Assembly: GCF_027921445.1 (NCBI RefSeq)
Contig: NZ_CP115667.1
Location: 1,240,001-1,304,000 of the forward strand
Source of the DNA: Peptoniphilus equinus
Lineage (GTDB): Bacteria > Bacillota > Clostridia > Tissierellales > Peptoniphilaceae
Direction: 5' to 3'
DNA length: 64,000 bases
Shown: positions 1 to 10,370 of the stretch, in pieces
Layout of the letters: every line of letters begins with the position of its first letter
Numbering within the stretch: position 1 is the first letter of the stretch
Notes under the pieces: generated by a model
The model's input: only the letters and a program-made list of their open reading frames with translations
The model's database searches: none
Told to the model about the DNA's origin: nothing
Position numbers and translations under genes: made by a program

Positions 1-418
1 TTGGGGGGTGGTCCCCCCGTCTTCCCACCGGGTTTCTCGTGTCCCGTGGTACTCTCTTGTGCTGATAGTGTCCGGTTTTCGCTGACAGGGCTGTTACCTT
101 CTTTGGCTTACCTTCCCAGGTAATTGGACTAACCGTATCTATCGTCTGCACGCTTGGGCTCTATCCCGTTCGCTCGCCGCTACTGAGAATATCGATGTTT
201 CTTTCTTTTCCTCGGGTTACTTAGATGTTTCAGTTCACCCGGTTCGCTTCCTTAAGTTATGGATTCGCTTAAGGATACCTCGTACGAGGTGGGTTGCCCC
301 ATTCGGACATCTACGGATTGATGGCTATTTGCGCCTCCCCGTAGCTTATCGCAGCTTGTCACGTCCTTCGTCGCCTCTTGGTGCCTAGGCATTCACCTAA
401 TGCTCTTTTTTACTTGAC
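1..418 (-). rRNA. 23S ribosomal RNA, 5' end (partial)
   Basis: The complement begins GGTCAAG and runs into the conserved 5' region of bacterial 23S rRNA, including the block around GAATGCCTAGGCACC. Only about the first 420 nt lie in the window. It sits downstream of tRNA-Ile and 16S on the same strand, the normal order of an rrn operon. The exact mature end is inferred. Confidence 0.93.
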
Positions 419-2266
<1,848 letters not shown>

Positions 2267-2392
2267 GTTTTTGTCCTTAGCTTTCAGTTGTTTCACTGAC
2301 TTTTCCGCTAAGCTTGCTTGCTTATGATTTTTCGTTTTCTACACTATGTAATTATCTTGGTTCAGTGCTACCTCTTTCGAGACAGCTTGTAT

Positions 2393-2421
2393 ATTATATC
2401 GCGGCCGTCTCTCTCTGTCAA
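2393..2421 (-). promoter_or_regulatory. rRNA promoter proximal to 16S
   Basis: On the complement there is a perfect TTGACA (2416-2421), a 17-nt spacer and a perfect TATAAT (2393-2398). This is the consensus sigma-A promoter, about 130 nt upstream of the 16S 5' end. Confidence 0.85.
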
Positions 2422-2479
2422 GAACTTTTTTCATTTCTTTTCAGCTCGATTGCCGCTGCCGTGTCAACACAGCTTTTAT

Positions 2480-2508
2480 ATAATAGGTCTTCTGAAGTGG
2501 TTTGTCAA
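2480..2508 (-). promoter_or_regulatory. rRNA promoter distal to 16S
   Basis: On the complement there is TTGACA (2503-2508), a 17-nt spacer and TATTAT (2480-2485). It lies in tandem with the promoter at 2393-2421, as is typical for rrn operons. A third, weaker candidate (TTGACA at 2602-2607 with TAAACT at 2579-2584) lies further upstream. Confidence 0.8.
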
Positions 2509-2666
2509 GTTGTTTTTTCTTTTTCTTTTCAAACTGTCTGCTTCAATATGCCGCCGACATCTTCAGTTGACTTTATCTAGTTTAGCATCTCAAGTTTTCC
2601 TTGTCAATGGAATTTTACAATTATTCCTGAGATTTTTTTCAGACTTTACGTGTCGTATCTCGACTA

Positions 2667-3743
2667 TTATATATACGTATCAATCATCTGCGCTAACGTG
2701 TCTGAAGGTTCGATGGCATTGGCCTGCTTTAAATAGTCGATGCCATCGCGCCGCCCCATATTGATGAGGAGTATCCCTAGGTTATAGAGCATGGTATAAC
2801 TGCTCGGGAAGGTCGCTATACCTTCCCGATAGGTATCTTCCGCCGCGATGTTGTTTCCCACCGAAAGGAGTATAAGGGCCTTTTGATTGTAATACGCCTC
2901 TTCTTTATTCAGCTCAAGAGCCTGCAATACCCAACGGAGAGCTTCGTTGTGCTGTCCGCCGTTGTAAGCTACAAGACTCTTATAATAGTAGAGCTTATCT
3001 AATTGAGGATAGCTTGCGCTGACCTCATCCAGTGCGCTTGCGGCCTGAGCAAACTTGCCGTAACTCAAATAGGTCTCAGCTTCTTCCATGCGGGCACTGT
3101 CTTTGATGTCATCGATGAGGAGACGCACGTCATTCTTCAACTCTTCGTTATCTGTCGTCTCCAGAAATTTTTTAAAGTAAAGGTAGGCTTTGAGCTCATT
3201 ACCTAAGTTGTGATTGATGTAACCCAATTTGTAATAGGCCAAGGTGTACCCTATATCGCAAAGGTGTTCATAGCCTTGGACAAGTTGAGCAATCCACGCA
3301 CTTCGCTCATCATCGTTCAGCTCTTCCTGACGAAGGCTAAACAGCTCTTCATCGATATTCAGTTTAGTAAAGGCCACGTCTGCATCAGAGTCTAAAAGGG
3401 CGCTTTCAGCATTGAGATAAGTTCGTGCTTCATCTAATTTATCGTTATCATAATAGGTTTTGGCTAAAGCGAGGATGTAGTCTTTCGGGTTATTAAGGAT
3501 ATGAATGATCGCCCGATACTCATCTTTGTATTTAAAGTCCGGTTCGATACCCAAGAGGTAGACGATCCCCTCGGTGACGCGTAGAAGGTTGAAATTTTCC
3601 TCCAAGTCCCCTGATTTGATGCCGGTGACAAGACTGGTGAGTCGCACGGGCAGGGGTATGGTGGGAATGGTGATGGTGCCGATGACCATCGGTTCTTTCA
3701 GTTCAATAAACACGATGTCTTTTAGCTGTTCATTTTTATTCAT
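2667..3743 (-). CDS. TPR-repeat protein
   Basis: A 358-residue soluble protein. The first ~90 residues are a beta-rich segment with no family I recognise. From about residue 90 onward it is all helical, with repeating TPR-like patterns such as YLSYGKFAQAASALDEV, YYYKSLVAYNGGQHNEALRW and YNLGILLINMGRRDGIDYL. TPR arrays act as protein-binding scaffolds; the partner here is unknown. It starts 3 nt after the stop of the membrane-protein gene at 3747 and shares its GGAGGG ribosome site, so the two are probably translated together and may work together. No signal peptide is seen. Confidence 0.8.
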   Translation of the reverse strand: MNKNEQLKDIVFIELKEPMVIGTITIPTIPLPVRLTSLVTGIKSGDLEENFNLLRVTEGIVYLLGIEPDFKYKDEYRAIIHILNNPKDYILALAKTYYDNDKLDEARTYLNAESALLDSDADVAFTKLNIDEELFSLRQEELNDDERSAWIAQLVQGYEHLCDIGYTLAYYKLGYINHNLGNELKAYLYFKKFLETTDNEELKNDVRLLIDDIKDSARMEEAETYLSYGKFAQAASALDEVSASYPQLDKLYYYKSLVAYNGGQHNEALRWVLQALELNKEEAYYNQKALILLSVGNNIAAEDTYREGIATFPSSYTMLYNLGILLINMGRRDGIDYLKQANAIEPSDTLAQMIDTYI

Positions 3744-3746
3744 GCA

Positions 3747-4475
3747 TTAAAACCCTCCCATATAGGTGCGTTTGCGCATTGACGAGCCTTTGAGAAGGCT
3801 GTAAAGGGAGCCTCGAAAAACGGCGTATACGGCGGTGATAACTTGGAACACAAAGTAGCTGACACCAAAGCCCGGATAATAGGTTAAGCCTAAAGGTATT
3901 TTTACCACATTGATGAACGTAAGAGGATTCACAGCAAAAAGACCCCAGGCAATCAACGTGTAAATCCCCACCGGCAGAAACCAATGGACAAGATTGTCTT
4001 TGATAAATCGAAAAGCTCCGGTATAAGCGTCAAGGTAGCTCTCGCCGCCAAGATAAATCTCTTCCGCAATGACATTAAAGCCGATAAAAAAGACCATGGC
4101 AATCAGTCCGGATGCGACAGGCAGAATCATGCGGGCAACAGCGAGAATAAAGTAGACGGAATAGATGGAGAGAAAGTATTCCGTAAAGCTGGACTGAAAG
4201 CCCCGACGATTCAGATGAATCCGGTCAAATCGGATGAGATCGTGCATAATATAGAAGAAGCTTGACAGGATAAGCACCTCGACAAGGGGTGTGACCCAGC
4301 CGCTCAGCATAGGACTGAGAACCAACACCACACGATTGACAGCCAACATGATATAGAATATGGCAACGGAATATACAGCCGGCAGTACCACTATCACCGG
4401 ATTATTTTTAATCCGTCTCAAGGTATCTTCCCCCGCTTTTTTATAGACCAGTTGTAGATCGGATACTATGTTCAT
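3747..4475 (-). CDS. Polytopic membrane protein of unknown function
   Basis: A 242-residue protein with about six hydrophobic segments (roughly residues 27-50, 62-78, 103-140, 162-182 and 200-220). I do not recognise a named family, though the layout resembles the small multi-helix proteins often found beside TPR proteins in Clostridia. The start is supported by GAGGTGAACC before ATG. It is the first gene of a two-gene minus-strand unit with the TPR gene. It diverges from the glycosidase gene at 4605, so the 130-nt gap must hold promoters for both. Confidence 0.75.
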   Translation of the reverse strand: MNIVSDLQLVYKKAGEDTLRRIKNNPVIVVLPAVYSVAIFYIMLAVNRVVLVLSPMLSGWVTPLVEVLILSSFFYIMHDLIRFDRIHLNRRGFQSSFTEYFLSIYSVYFILAVARMILPVASGLIAMVFFIGFNVIAEEIYLGGESYLDAYTGAFRFIKDNLVHWFLPVGIYTLIAWGLFAVNPLTFINVVKIPLGLTYYPGFGVSYFVFQVITAVYAVFRGSLYSLLKGSSMRKRTYMGGF

Positions 4476-4580
4476 GGTTCACCTCGGTTTGATTTGTTGG
4501 TTCTATTGTATCCTGCCTGAAGTTTTATTTCAATTCCGTGACAATCCGCCAAAAATCCTTTTTCTCTTTAGGAGAGTTGT

Positions 4581-4586
4581 TATAAT
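4581..4586 (+). promoter_or_regulatory. -10 element for the phosphodiester glycosidase gene
   Basis: A consensus TATAAT lies 24 nt before the ATG at 4605, followed by AAGGAGG. The -35 region is poor (TTTTTC), so an activator or an extended -10 may be needed. Confidence 0.55.
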
Positions 4587-4604
4587 AGTAACTAAGGAGG
4601 AACT

Positions 4605-6758
4605 ATGAAACGATTACGATATTCAATTTATGTTATAGCACTGCTTTGCGTGATGGTCTTGACTCAGACGACCTACGCCGAAGAGGTGTACCGCGAGACG
4701 TTTAGTCCGGGCGCGACGCGTGTGACCTATGATGTGACCTACGACAAAAACCGGGCGATCATTGAAGTGTTGGAGTTGGATCTGAACAATCCGGGTCTGG
4801 ATCTGAAAGTGGTGGCCGGTCAAGGCAAGTATACGCAACACGCCACGGTTTCATCTATGGCTGAACGCACCGACGCGGAAGCTTTGGTCAACGGCGATTA
4901 CTACAACACCTTGCTTCAAGGGGCACCGGACAGCGCTTCCATTATCGACGGACGACTGGTGAGCTCTCCTGCGGTCTATACCGATCGCCACACCCTTGCC
5001 ATTACCGCAGACAAACGCGCCGTCATCGATACCACGTACTTTGAAGGCAAGGTCACGGCCGCCAACGACGTCAGCTATCCCATTGACGGTTTGAATAAAT
5101 CCTATTATTGGTACGACGGCACCGGCGAGTACTCTCACGAAAATAAAATTCAGGTTTACAACGATTTCTGGGCCTCAGCTTCCAGAGGTGATGAGAAAAA
5201 CACGGAAGTTTTAGTCAACGCAAACGGCGTGGTAGAAGCTATCAGTCCGAAACAAAGTCTTCCCTATGCCGTACCAGACGGCAAATTAATTCTTCAGGTA
5301 TCGGCGGCGGCGGAAGACTTTGTCAATCAAAACATCAAGGTCGGCGATACGATCAAAGTCAATTTCGGCATCACGCCAAATGATAACTATCAATTTTTAA
5401 TCGGCGGCCACGCCCTCTTGGTGGACAAGGGACAAAGCGTGCCGTACACCAAGGACATCAATGTACTCGGGGGGCGTCGTGCCCGGACAGCTGTCGGAGT
5501 CTCTGCAGACCACAAAATGATCTATCTTATCGCCGCCGAAGGACGCACCGATCGTTCGAAAGGTCTCACCTTAGGCGAGCTGTCCGACTTTATGACCCGG
5601 CTTGGCGTAGAGCGAGCTATGAACTTGGATGGCGGCGGTTCAACCGCCATGGTGGTGAAGAACCTCGGCAACACGGAACGCACTCGGGTGATCAACCCTG
5701 AAAAGAATGCTGCCGAGCGCAAAGTAGTCTCCGGTATCGGCATCTACAATACACTGCCCAAGACCGGTCAGCCCCAAGGTATCAAGTTTACCGGCCCCGA
5801 TACTCTGGTCATTGGCGAAAGCGGTCTCTATCAAGCGACCGGAGCGTGGGATACCAATCTTCACCCTATGGATATCAGTTCATGGGGTTACCACTTTGAG
5901 ACACCTTCCGACTTAGCTCTGGTGTCTGAAAGCTATCTTCTTGCACTACAGCCCGGCAACTTGGAGCTCGCTTTAAAAGCGGATAACGGACTCAGTGCGA
6001 CAAAACAAATCACCATTCAAGGCTATGATGCCATTAAAACATTGACCGTCACAACCGATAAGAAGCGCATCGCGCCCGGCGAAACACTTCACATTCAGGC
6101 GGAAGCTACGTTGAGCGACGGACGCAAAGTCATCCTCAGTCCGAGAGTGTTGGATTTTATGCTCACGGATATGGAAGGAAGCTGGGACAGCGAATCAGGC
6201 AATCTCCTTATCACCTCTACCGGCAACGGCATCGGACACATCACGCTAAAGGGCGGCGGTATCATACAAGGAGAAGCCAAACTGTTTGACACGTCGGTCA
6301 CAGTGATCGAAATGACCGTCAATAAAAAGGCTTACACTGTGAACGACACGGCGGCGACACTGGATGCCGCACCATTCATCCAAGACTCCAGAACTCTGGT
6401 TCCGGTACGTTTTGTCGCCGAGGCCTTAGGCCTTGATGTCGCATGGGATGAAGCCACCAAACAAGTCACCCTGCAAGGTGCAAAGACGTTAAAGCTCACC
6501 ATCGGATCGAACGCGTATATCGTTGACGGTGTATCACAAGCTATGGACACCAACCCGCTTATCAAAGACAGCCGAACCTTTGTGCCAATTCGCTTTATCG
6601 CGGAGGCCTTAGGTCTTGATGTCGCATGGGATGAAGCCACCAAGCAAGTCACCCTCATCAACATCCCGCAAAATCTGAAGGCGACTAAAACGCCATTGGC
6701 CGACGCGCCTAGCACGCCCGAAAGCAAGCTCGCGGTACCCACCGATCAACCAGCTTAA
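4605..6758 (+). CDS. Secreted phosphodiester glycosidase with two copper-amine-oxidase-N domains
   Basis: A 717-residue exported protein. Residues 1-25 form a signal peptide (KR charges, hydrophobic core, TTYAEE cleavage region). Residues ~90-390 match the phosphodiester glycosidase (NAGPA-like) domain, with the diagnostic NLDGGGSTAMVV near 345 and ARTAVGVS before it. This family cleaves sugar phosphodiesters, probably wall glycans. After a beta-rich linker (~390-570), residues ~575-690 hold two near-identical copper-amine-oxidase-N modules (VPVRFVAEALGLDVAWDEA and VPIRFIAEALGLDVAWDEA), a common surface module of Clostridia. The repeats are almost identical in DNA as well, suggesting a recent duplication or gene conversion. 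A strong AAGGAGG precedes the ATG. Confidence 0.9.
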   Translation: MKRLRYSIYVIALLCVMVLTQTTYAEEVYRETFSPGATRVTYDVTYDKNRAIIEVLELDLNNPGLDLKVVAGQGKYTQHATVSSMAERTDAEALVNGDYYNTLLQGAPDSASIIDGRLVSSPAVYTDRHTLAITADKRAVIDTTYFEGKVTAANDVSYPIDGLNKSYYWYDGTGEYSHENKIQVYNDFWASASRGDEKNTEVLVNANGVVEAISPKQSLPYAVPDGKLILQVSAAAEDFVNQNIKVGDTIKVNFGITPNDNYQFLIGGHALLVDKGQSVPYTKDINVLGGRRARTAVGVSADHKMIYLIAAEGRTDRSKGLTLGELSDFMTRLGVERAMNLDGGGSTAMVVKNLGNTERTRVINPEKNAAERKVVSGIGIYNTLPKTGQPQGIKFTGPDTLVIGESGLYQATGAWDTNLHPMDISSWGYHFETPSDLALVSESYLLALQPGNLELALKADNGLSATKQITIQGYDAIKTLTVTTDKKRIAPGETLHIQAEATLSDGRKVILSPRVLDFMLTDMEGSWDSESGNLLITSTGNGIGHITLKGGGIIQGEAKLFDTSVTVIEMTVNKKAYTVNDTAATLDAAPFIQDSRTLVPVRFVAEALGLDVAWDEATKQVTLQGAKTLKLTIGSNAYIVDGVSQAMDTNPLIKDSRTFVPIRFIAEALGLDVAWDEATKQVTLINIPQNLKATKTPLADAPSTPESKLAVPTDQPA

Positions 6759-6766
6759 TTAAAAAT

Positions 6767-6811
6767 AAAACGTCCACGGTTTCCTAGCTTCTGGAGACTG
6801 TGGACGTTTTT
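6767..6811. terminator. Bidirectional intrinsic terminator
   Basis: An 11-bp stem AAAACGTCCAC (6767-6777) pairs with 6800-6810 and is flanked by T-rich runs on both strands. It separates the converging genes ending at 6758 and 6821. Confidence 0.85.
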
Positions 6812-6820
6812 ATATGCCTT

Positions 6821-7288
6821 TCAATTGTGAATTTTACAGGAAATATCCGTGACGGTAAGCTTAATCACTGCGGTGCGTTCCACACGACCGGGTTCAAATG
6901 TCCAGTCGGATTTGCCTGTCGCCTTTTCCATAATCGCTATCAAGCCGCGGCGCTTTTCCTCCAGGTCGTGAAGCATCTCAATTTTGCCCTCACCAATGAC
7001 TGACTGAAAAGCCGCACCATAAGAACAGGCCGTGTCCTCACCGTAAACACGGTGCCCTAAATCCATTTCAAAAGCCGCATAACCTGTCGCTTCAATCAGG
7101 GACACCTTGCGCCCTTCGCCGGCACCGTGAAAATAAAAGACCCTCTCAGTGTTATGTTCAAACCCGAAGTCCAGGGGCACTATATAAACCCGCTCCCCAT
7201 CTCGCAGTCCGATGCGAATCGTCTCGCACTCACGAATCAAGTTGTCGATAACGACCGAGTCCGTGACCTCCCTATCATGTCTTCTCAT
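6821..7288 (-). CDS. Pyridoxamine 5'-phosphate oxidase-like flavoprotein (NimA-type)
   Basis: A 155-residue protein of the FMN-binding split-barrel family. The opening MRRHDREVTD and the core pattern of RIGLRDGERVYIVPLDFGF, then FHGAGEGRK, are typical of the 5-nitroimidazole-reductase (Nim) and related PNPOx-like proteins in anaerobes. Such proteins bind FMN and reduce small electrophiles. Drug resistance is not implied by sequence alone, because many non-resistant anaerobes carry one. GAGGTGGTCAC precedes the ATG. It appears monocistronic and ends at a shared terminator. Confidence 0.85.
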   Translation of the reverse strand: MRRHDREVTDSVVIDNLIRECETIRIGLRDGERVYIVPLDFGFEHNTERVFYFHGAGEGRKVSLIEATGYAAFEMDLGHRVYGEDTACSYGAAFQSVIGEGKIEMLHDLEEKRRGLIAIMEKATGKSDWTFEPGRVERTAVIKLTVTDISCKIHN

Positions 7289-7610
7289 GTGACCACCTCA
7301 TTCGATTTATTACATTCAGTTTACCATAATGCAACGGCATTGGAAACCTGCTCAATATCGCGAGGCCGCTTTTTCATGGGTAACACAATTCCTATGCGCT
7401 AACAAGTTACACCTTATTTGATTGATCACCATAAGTTTAGTTATACTTGCGCGTGTTATTCGCCGGTACGGTCGGATGCTTTACTCTTACGCAGACAGTC
7501 TCCATAGCCTGCCAATGGTACCTCATCATAAAAACGCTGAAAAACCCCTTACTTTTTACGGCACTTTCATGTATAATTAACTAAAATGAATGTAAAATTA
7601 AGGAGTGCTT
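7289..7610. promoter_or_regulatory. Intergenic promoter region for 6821-7288 and the Rieske gene
   Basis: About 320 nt without a credible gene. A clear -10 TATAAT lies at 7572-7577, and a second possible promoter (TTGATT, 17-nt gap, TTATAC) near 7420-7447 would give a leader of ~150 nt. I see no riboswitch fold I can name. Confidence 0.5.
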
Positions 7611-8627
7611 ATGATTTCAAATATGTGGTACGCCATTGCTGCGTCGTCTCAAGTAAAAGCCGGTTACATCACCACGCTTCGGCGACTTTCAAAAGATCTT
7701 GCTCTCTACCGGGATCCAAGGGGTGCTTTGCACTGCGTCTACGATATGTGTGCGCACCGCGGTGCCAGCTTCGAACGCGGCAAGGTATGTAACGATGGCA
7801 TTAAATGTCCTTTCCACGGCATTGAATACAACACCAAGGGGCAAGCCACGCTCATCCCCAGCGACGGCAAGGCCAACCCTAAAAATCTCTCACGATTCCA
7901 TCTGACGACCTTCCCCGTGATCGAGGTGGATGAGATCATCTACCTGTGGTACGGCAAAGGCGAGCCCAGTCCGTCACCTCGACCCCTGCCCCACATTGGC
8001 AACATGGCCTACGATGAAATTCAAGTACCGTGGACAACTCACTATTCCCGAGTCATTGAAAACCAACTGGACGTGAGTCACTTACCTTTCGTCCATCACA
8101 ATACCATCGGCAAAGGAAACAAAACTTTGGTGAACGGTCCGAAGTTTGTATTTGAATCCCCTAATGAGATGATTCACTCGGCAAACAACGCCGTCGATCA
8201 TGGACAGCTTCCTAAATCCAACGAGGACGCCGCGATTCGATCCACCTATATGACCTTCCGCTGGCCCAACACTTGGGTGAACCATATCAGCGATAAATTA
8301 AACATCATGGCCTACTTTGTGCCTGTGGACGATGAAAATACCCTCTTGTGCCTACGCTTTTACAATCGCTTTACCGGCTTGGAAGCTCTGGACCGATTGA
8401 TCGCCAAGTTCGGTTCCATAGGTAACCGTGTAGTACAAAATCAAGATCGGGTGATTGTACAAACTCAGCGGCCGAAACGCTCAGATCTGAAAATCAACGA
8501 AAATTTGGTGCAGGCCGACCGTCCCATTATTGAGTATCGAAAACGCCGAGCGGAACTTATCGCAGCCGCGGACGAGACCTCCGAGAAATCACCTCAGGCC
8601 GCCAAACCATCGGAACATGATGCATAA
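7611..8627 (+). CDS. Rieske [2Fe-2S] non-heme iron oxygenase
   Basis: A 338-residue protein with the full plan of a ring-hydroxylating oxygenase large subunit. The Rieske centre is Cys47-x-His49 and Cys66-x2-His69 (DMCAHRGASF and CPFHG). The mononuclear iron facial triad includes Asp154, His157 and His162 in DVSHLPFVHH. The family hydroxylates or demethylates substrates using O2 and an external reductase; none is encoded nearby. I chose ATG 7611, which sits 5 nt after AAGGAG, over the upstream GTG at 7605. The C-terminal ~25 residues are low-complexity. An O2-using enzyme in an apparent anaerobe is unusual. Substrate unknown. Confidence 0.88.
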   Translation: MISNMWYAIAASSQVKAGYITTLRRLSKDLALYRDPRGALHCVYDMCAHRGASFERGKVCNDGIKCPFHGIEYNTKGQATLIPSDGKANPKNLSRFHLTTFPVIEVDEIIYLWYGKGEPSPSPRPLPHIGNMAYDEIQVPWTTHYSRVIENQLDVSHLPFVHHNTIGKGNKTLVNGPKFVFESPNEMIHSANNAVDHGQLPKSNEDAAIRSTYMTFRWPNTWVNHISDKLNIMAYFVPVDDENTLLCLRFYNRFTGLEALDRLIAKFGSIGNRVVQNQDRVIVQTQRPKRSDLKINENLVQADRPIIEYRKRRAELIAAADETSEKSPQAAKPSEHDA

Positions 8628-8635
8628 CCACACAA

Positions 8636-8668
8636 AAACACGGAGACTGTCAGCCTCCGTGTTTTATT
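8636..8668. terminator. Bidirectional intrinsic terminator
   Basis: Stem AAACACGGAG (8636-8645) pairs with 8655-8664. T-runs flank it on both strands, and it lies between converging genes. Confidence 0.85.
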
Positions 8669-8674
8669 GCCATC

Positions 8675-9274
8675 TTATTTATAAATTTTCACCCGTTCTT
8701 CAACCGGCTTCACATCTTTATCCCCCGCTTCATCACCGGCTTTGCCGAACGGCATTTGACCTCGAAGCTCCCAGCTCTTCGGAATATCCCAAGCGTCTTT
8801 CACCTGTTGGTCAATGAGCTCCGTGTAGTGTTGCAAAGACGCCCCGTAGCCCGCCAGCGTAAGGGAAGTCCACACATTAAACTGATGCATACCGCTGGCT
8901 TCCTTGGACCAGATAGGAAAGTTTTGTGCGTAAAGCGGGAACTGTTCCTGAAGTGCTTTAACGCCATCTTGATCTTCATAGAAGAGCACCGTCCCGTATC
9001 CCGCTTTGAATCCATTGATCTTATCTTCAGTGGCGCTGAAACTGTCTTCAGGGACAACCTCACGCAGTGCGTCCATAGTGATGTCCCAGAATTTATCATG
9101 CTCCTGACCTAAGAGGACAACAAGCCGTGCAGTTTGTGAGTTGAACGCGGACGGCGTGTGAATCACCACATGTTCAACCAGAGCCTTAATCTCATCATCG
9201 CTGAGCACCGGTTCTTTGCTGATGACGTAATGCGTGCGACGTTGTGCAATAGCATCTTGAAAGTTTTTTAACAT
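8675..9274 (-). CDS. Nitroreductase family flavoprotein
   Basis: A 199-residue FMN-dependent nitroreductase-fold protein. The N-terminal AIAQRRTHYV and the HTPSAFNSQTARLVVLLG block match the FMN-binding region of the short (~200 residue) branch that includes YdgI and fungal Frm2. These enzymes use NAD(P)H to reduce nitro compounds or quinones. I chose ATG 9274 because GGAGG lies 6 nt upstream; a longer reading to 9319 has no ribosome site. The upstream same-strand gene is an HxlR regulator, a very common partner of such reductases that often senses electrophiles. Confidence 0.9.
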   Translation of the reverse strand: MLKNFQDAIAQRRTHYVISKEPVLSDDEIKALVEHVVIHTPSAFNSQTARLVVLLGQEHDKFWDITMDALREVVPEDSFSATEDKINGFKAGYGTVLFYEDQDGVKALQEQFPLYAQNFPIWSKEASGMHQFNVWTSLTLAGYGASLQHYTELIDQQVKDAWDIPKSWELRGQMPFGKAGDEAGDKDVKPVEERVKIYK

Positions 9275-9368
9275 GATTAGCCTCCATATAGTATAGCAGT
9301 TACGTTTTGTAATTAACACTTATATTATGCCCGCAATTTCGTTTTTTAAACCATTTTAAACAGACAAA

Positions 9369-9403
9369 ATAAAAAATCGACCGCATCGCGACCGATTCTT
9401 TAT
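9369..9403 (-). terminator. Intrinsic terminator after the HxlR gene
   Basis: On the complement AATCG...CGATT forms a GC-rich stem closed around GCGATGC, followed by TTTTTTATTTTG. It would end the regulator transcript before the nitroreductase gene. Confidence 0.7.
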
Positions 9404-9711
9404 TTTATCCACTTTTCAGCCCATATTTGAATCTCATCCATAACCTTACTGAGGTCTCTGCCTTTTTCCGTGAGTTCATATTCAATGCGAACAGGCGTCT
9501 CCGAATACACTTTGCGCTCTACAACGCCCTGCTTTTCCAACTCCTTAAACCGTTCAGTCAGCATACGGGCACTCAAATGAGGAATGGCCGCCGCCACATC
9601 GGAAAAACGCTTTTTACCGCCAAGCAGCGTCCGAATAATCAATCCGGTCCATCGCTTGCCAAGAAGCTCGAAAGCATCTTCAAACTTGGGACACATTTGA
9701 AATTCTTCCAT
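9400..9711 (-). CDS. HxlR-family winged-helix transcriptional regulator
   Basis: A 103-residue protein with the classic HxlR layout: a Cys near the N-terminus (MCPKF), then ELLGKRWTGLIIRTLLGG, the recognition helix region LSARMLTERFKELE and the wing VYSETPVRIEYELTEKG. The N-terminal cysteine is the redox or aldehyde sensor in several family members. It probably controls the nitroreductase gene just downstream. AGGTGG lies 9 nt before the ATG. Confidence 0.92.
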   Translation of the reverse strand: MEEFQMCPKFEDAFELLGKRWTGLIIRTLLGGKKRFSDVAAAIPHLSARMLTERFKELEKQGVVERKVYSETPVRIEYELTEKGRDLSKVMDEIQIWAEKWIK

Positions 9712-9821
9712 AACATTTCACCACCTGGTGCTATTTTACCACAAACACAATACTTTTCCGTCTAAGAATTTTTGAATGCTGCCGACTCACAAGAAGACCA
9801 TGCCAATACGCACCGCGAGAT

Positions 9822-10340
9822 TTAAAAAAGTTTGCTGTCCCAAAACTTGACCTGACGATTCTTATATGTGCTGATATGATAGTCCACCTGAGGATCGTGA
9901 ATCGTATCTGTCCGATCCGCCAGTACCCAATGGCCCAGCTCATCCAGATTTGGAAAATACGTGTCCACACGATCAAAACTTCGATGCATCTGCGTCACCA
10001 AGGCCGTGTCACAATAATCTAAAAACATCTTATAGATGGCCGCCCCGCCGATAACGACAAAATCCTCCGGCGCCGTCTCGGCATACCTCGCCATGGCTTC
10101 CTCAGGACTGTGTACCACATCAAACCCCTCGACCTCCACAAGATGCCTGCTGAGAATAATATTGCGCCGCCCCGGAAGAGGCATTTTATTCGGCAACGAC
10201 TCATAAGTGTTCCGACCCATGAGGACGGTTTTATCCATCGTCTGTGTTTTGAAAAATTCCAAGTCACTCTTCAGGTGAATCAACATATCCCCCTGAGTTC
10301 CAATACCCCAGTTGGCGTCGACATTGACAATAGCAAACAT
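9822..10340 (-). CDS. folA: Dihydrofolate reductase
   Basis: A 172-residue type I DHFR. It reduces dihydrofolate to tetrahydrofolate with NADPH. Motifs seen: NWGIGTQGDML (residues ~10-20, substrate/NADPH loop), LMGRNTYESLP (~40-50), RRNIILSR (~58-65), and FVVIGGAAIYKMFL (~94-107). Position 27 holds an Asp-type residue (LKSDLEFF). The ATG follows AAAGGAG. No thymidylate synthase gene is adjacent, although the two are often paired. The upstream same-strand gene is a DUF1722 protein 30 nt away, so they may be cotranscribed. Confidence 0.95.
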   Translation of the reverse strand: MFAIVNVDANWGIGTQGDMLIHLKSDLEFFKTQTMDKTVLMGRNTYESLPNKMPLPGRRNIILSRHLVEVEGFDVVHSPEEAMARYAETAPEDFVVIGGAAIYKMFLDYCDTALVTQMHRSFDRVDTYFPNLDELGHWVLADRTDTIHDPQVDYHISTYKNRQVKFWDSKLF

Positions 10341-10370
10341 AATAACTCCTTTATTCTTCTATACTGCACT

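Noticed and set aside
2314-2764. Plus-strand frames upstream of 16S
   Set aside because: They cover the rRNA promoters on the other strand and read as low-complexity Ser/Phe/Leu peptide.
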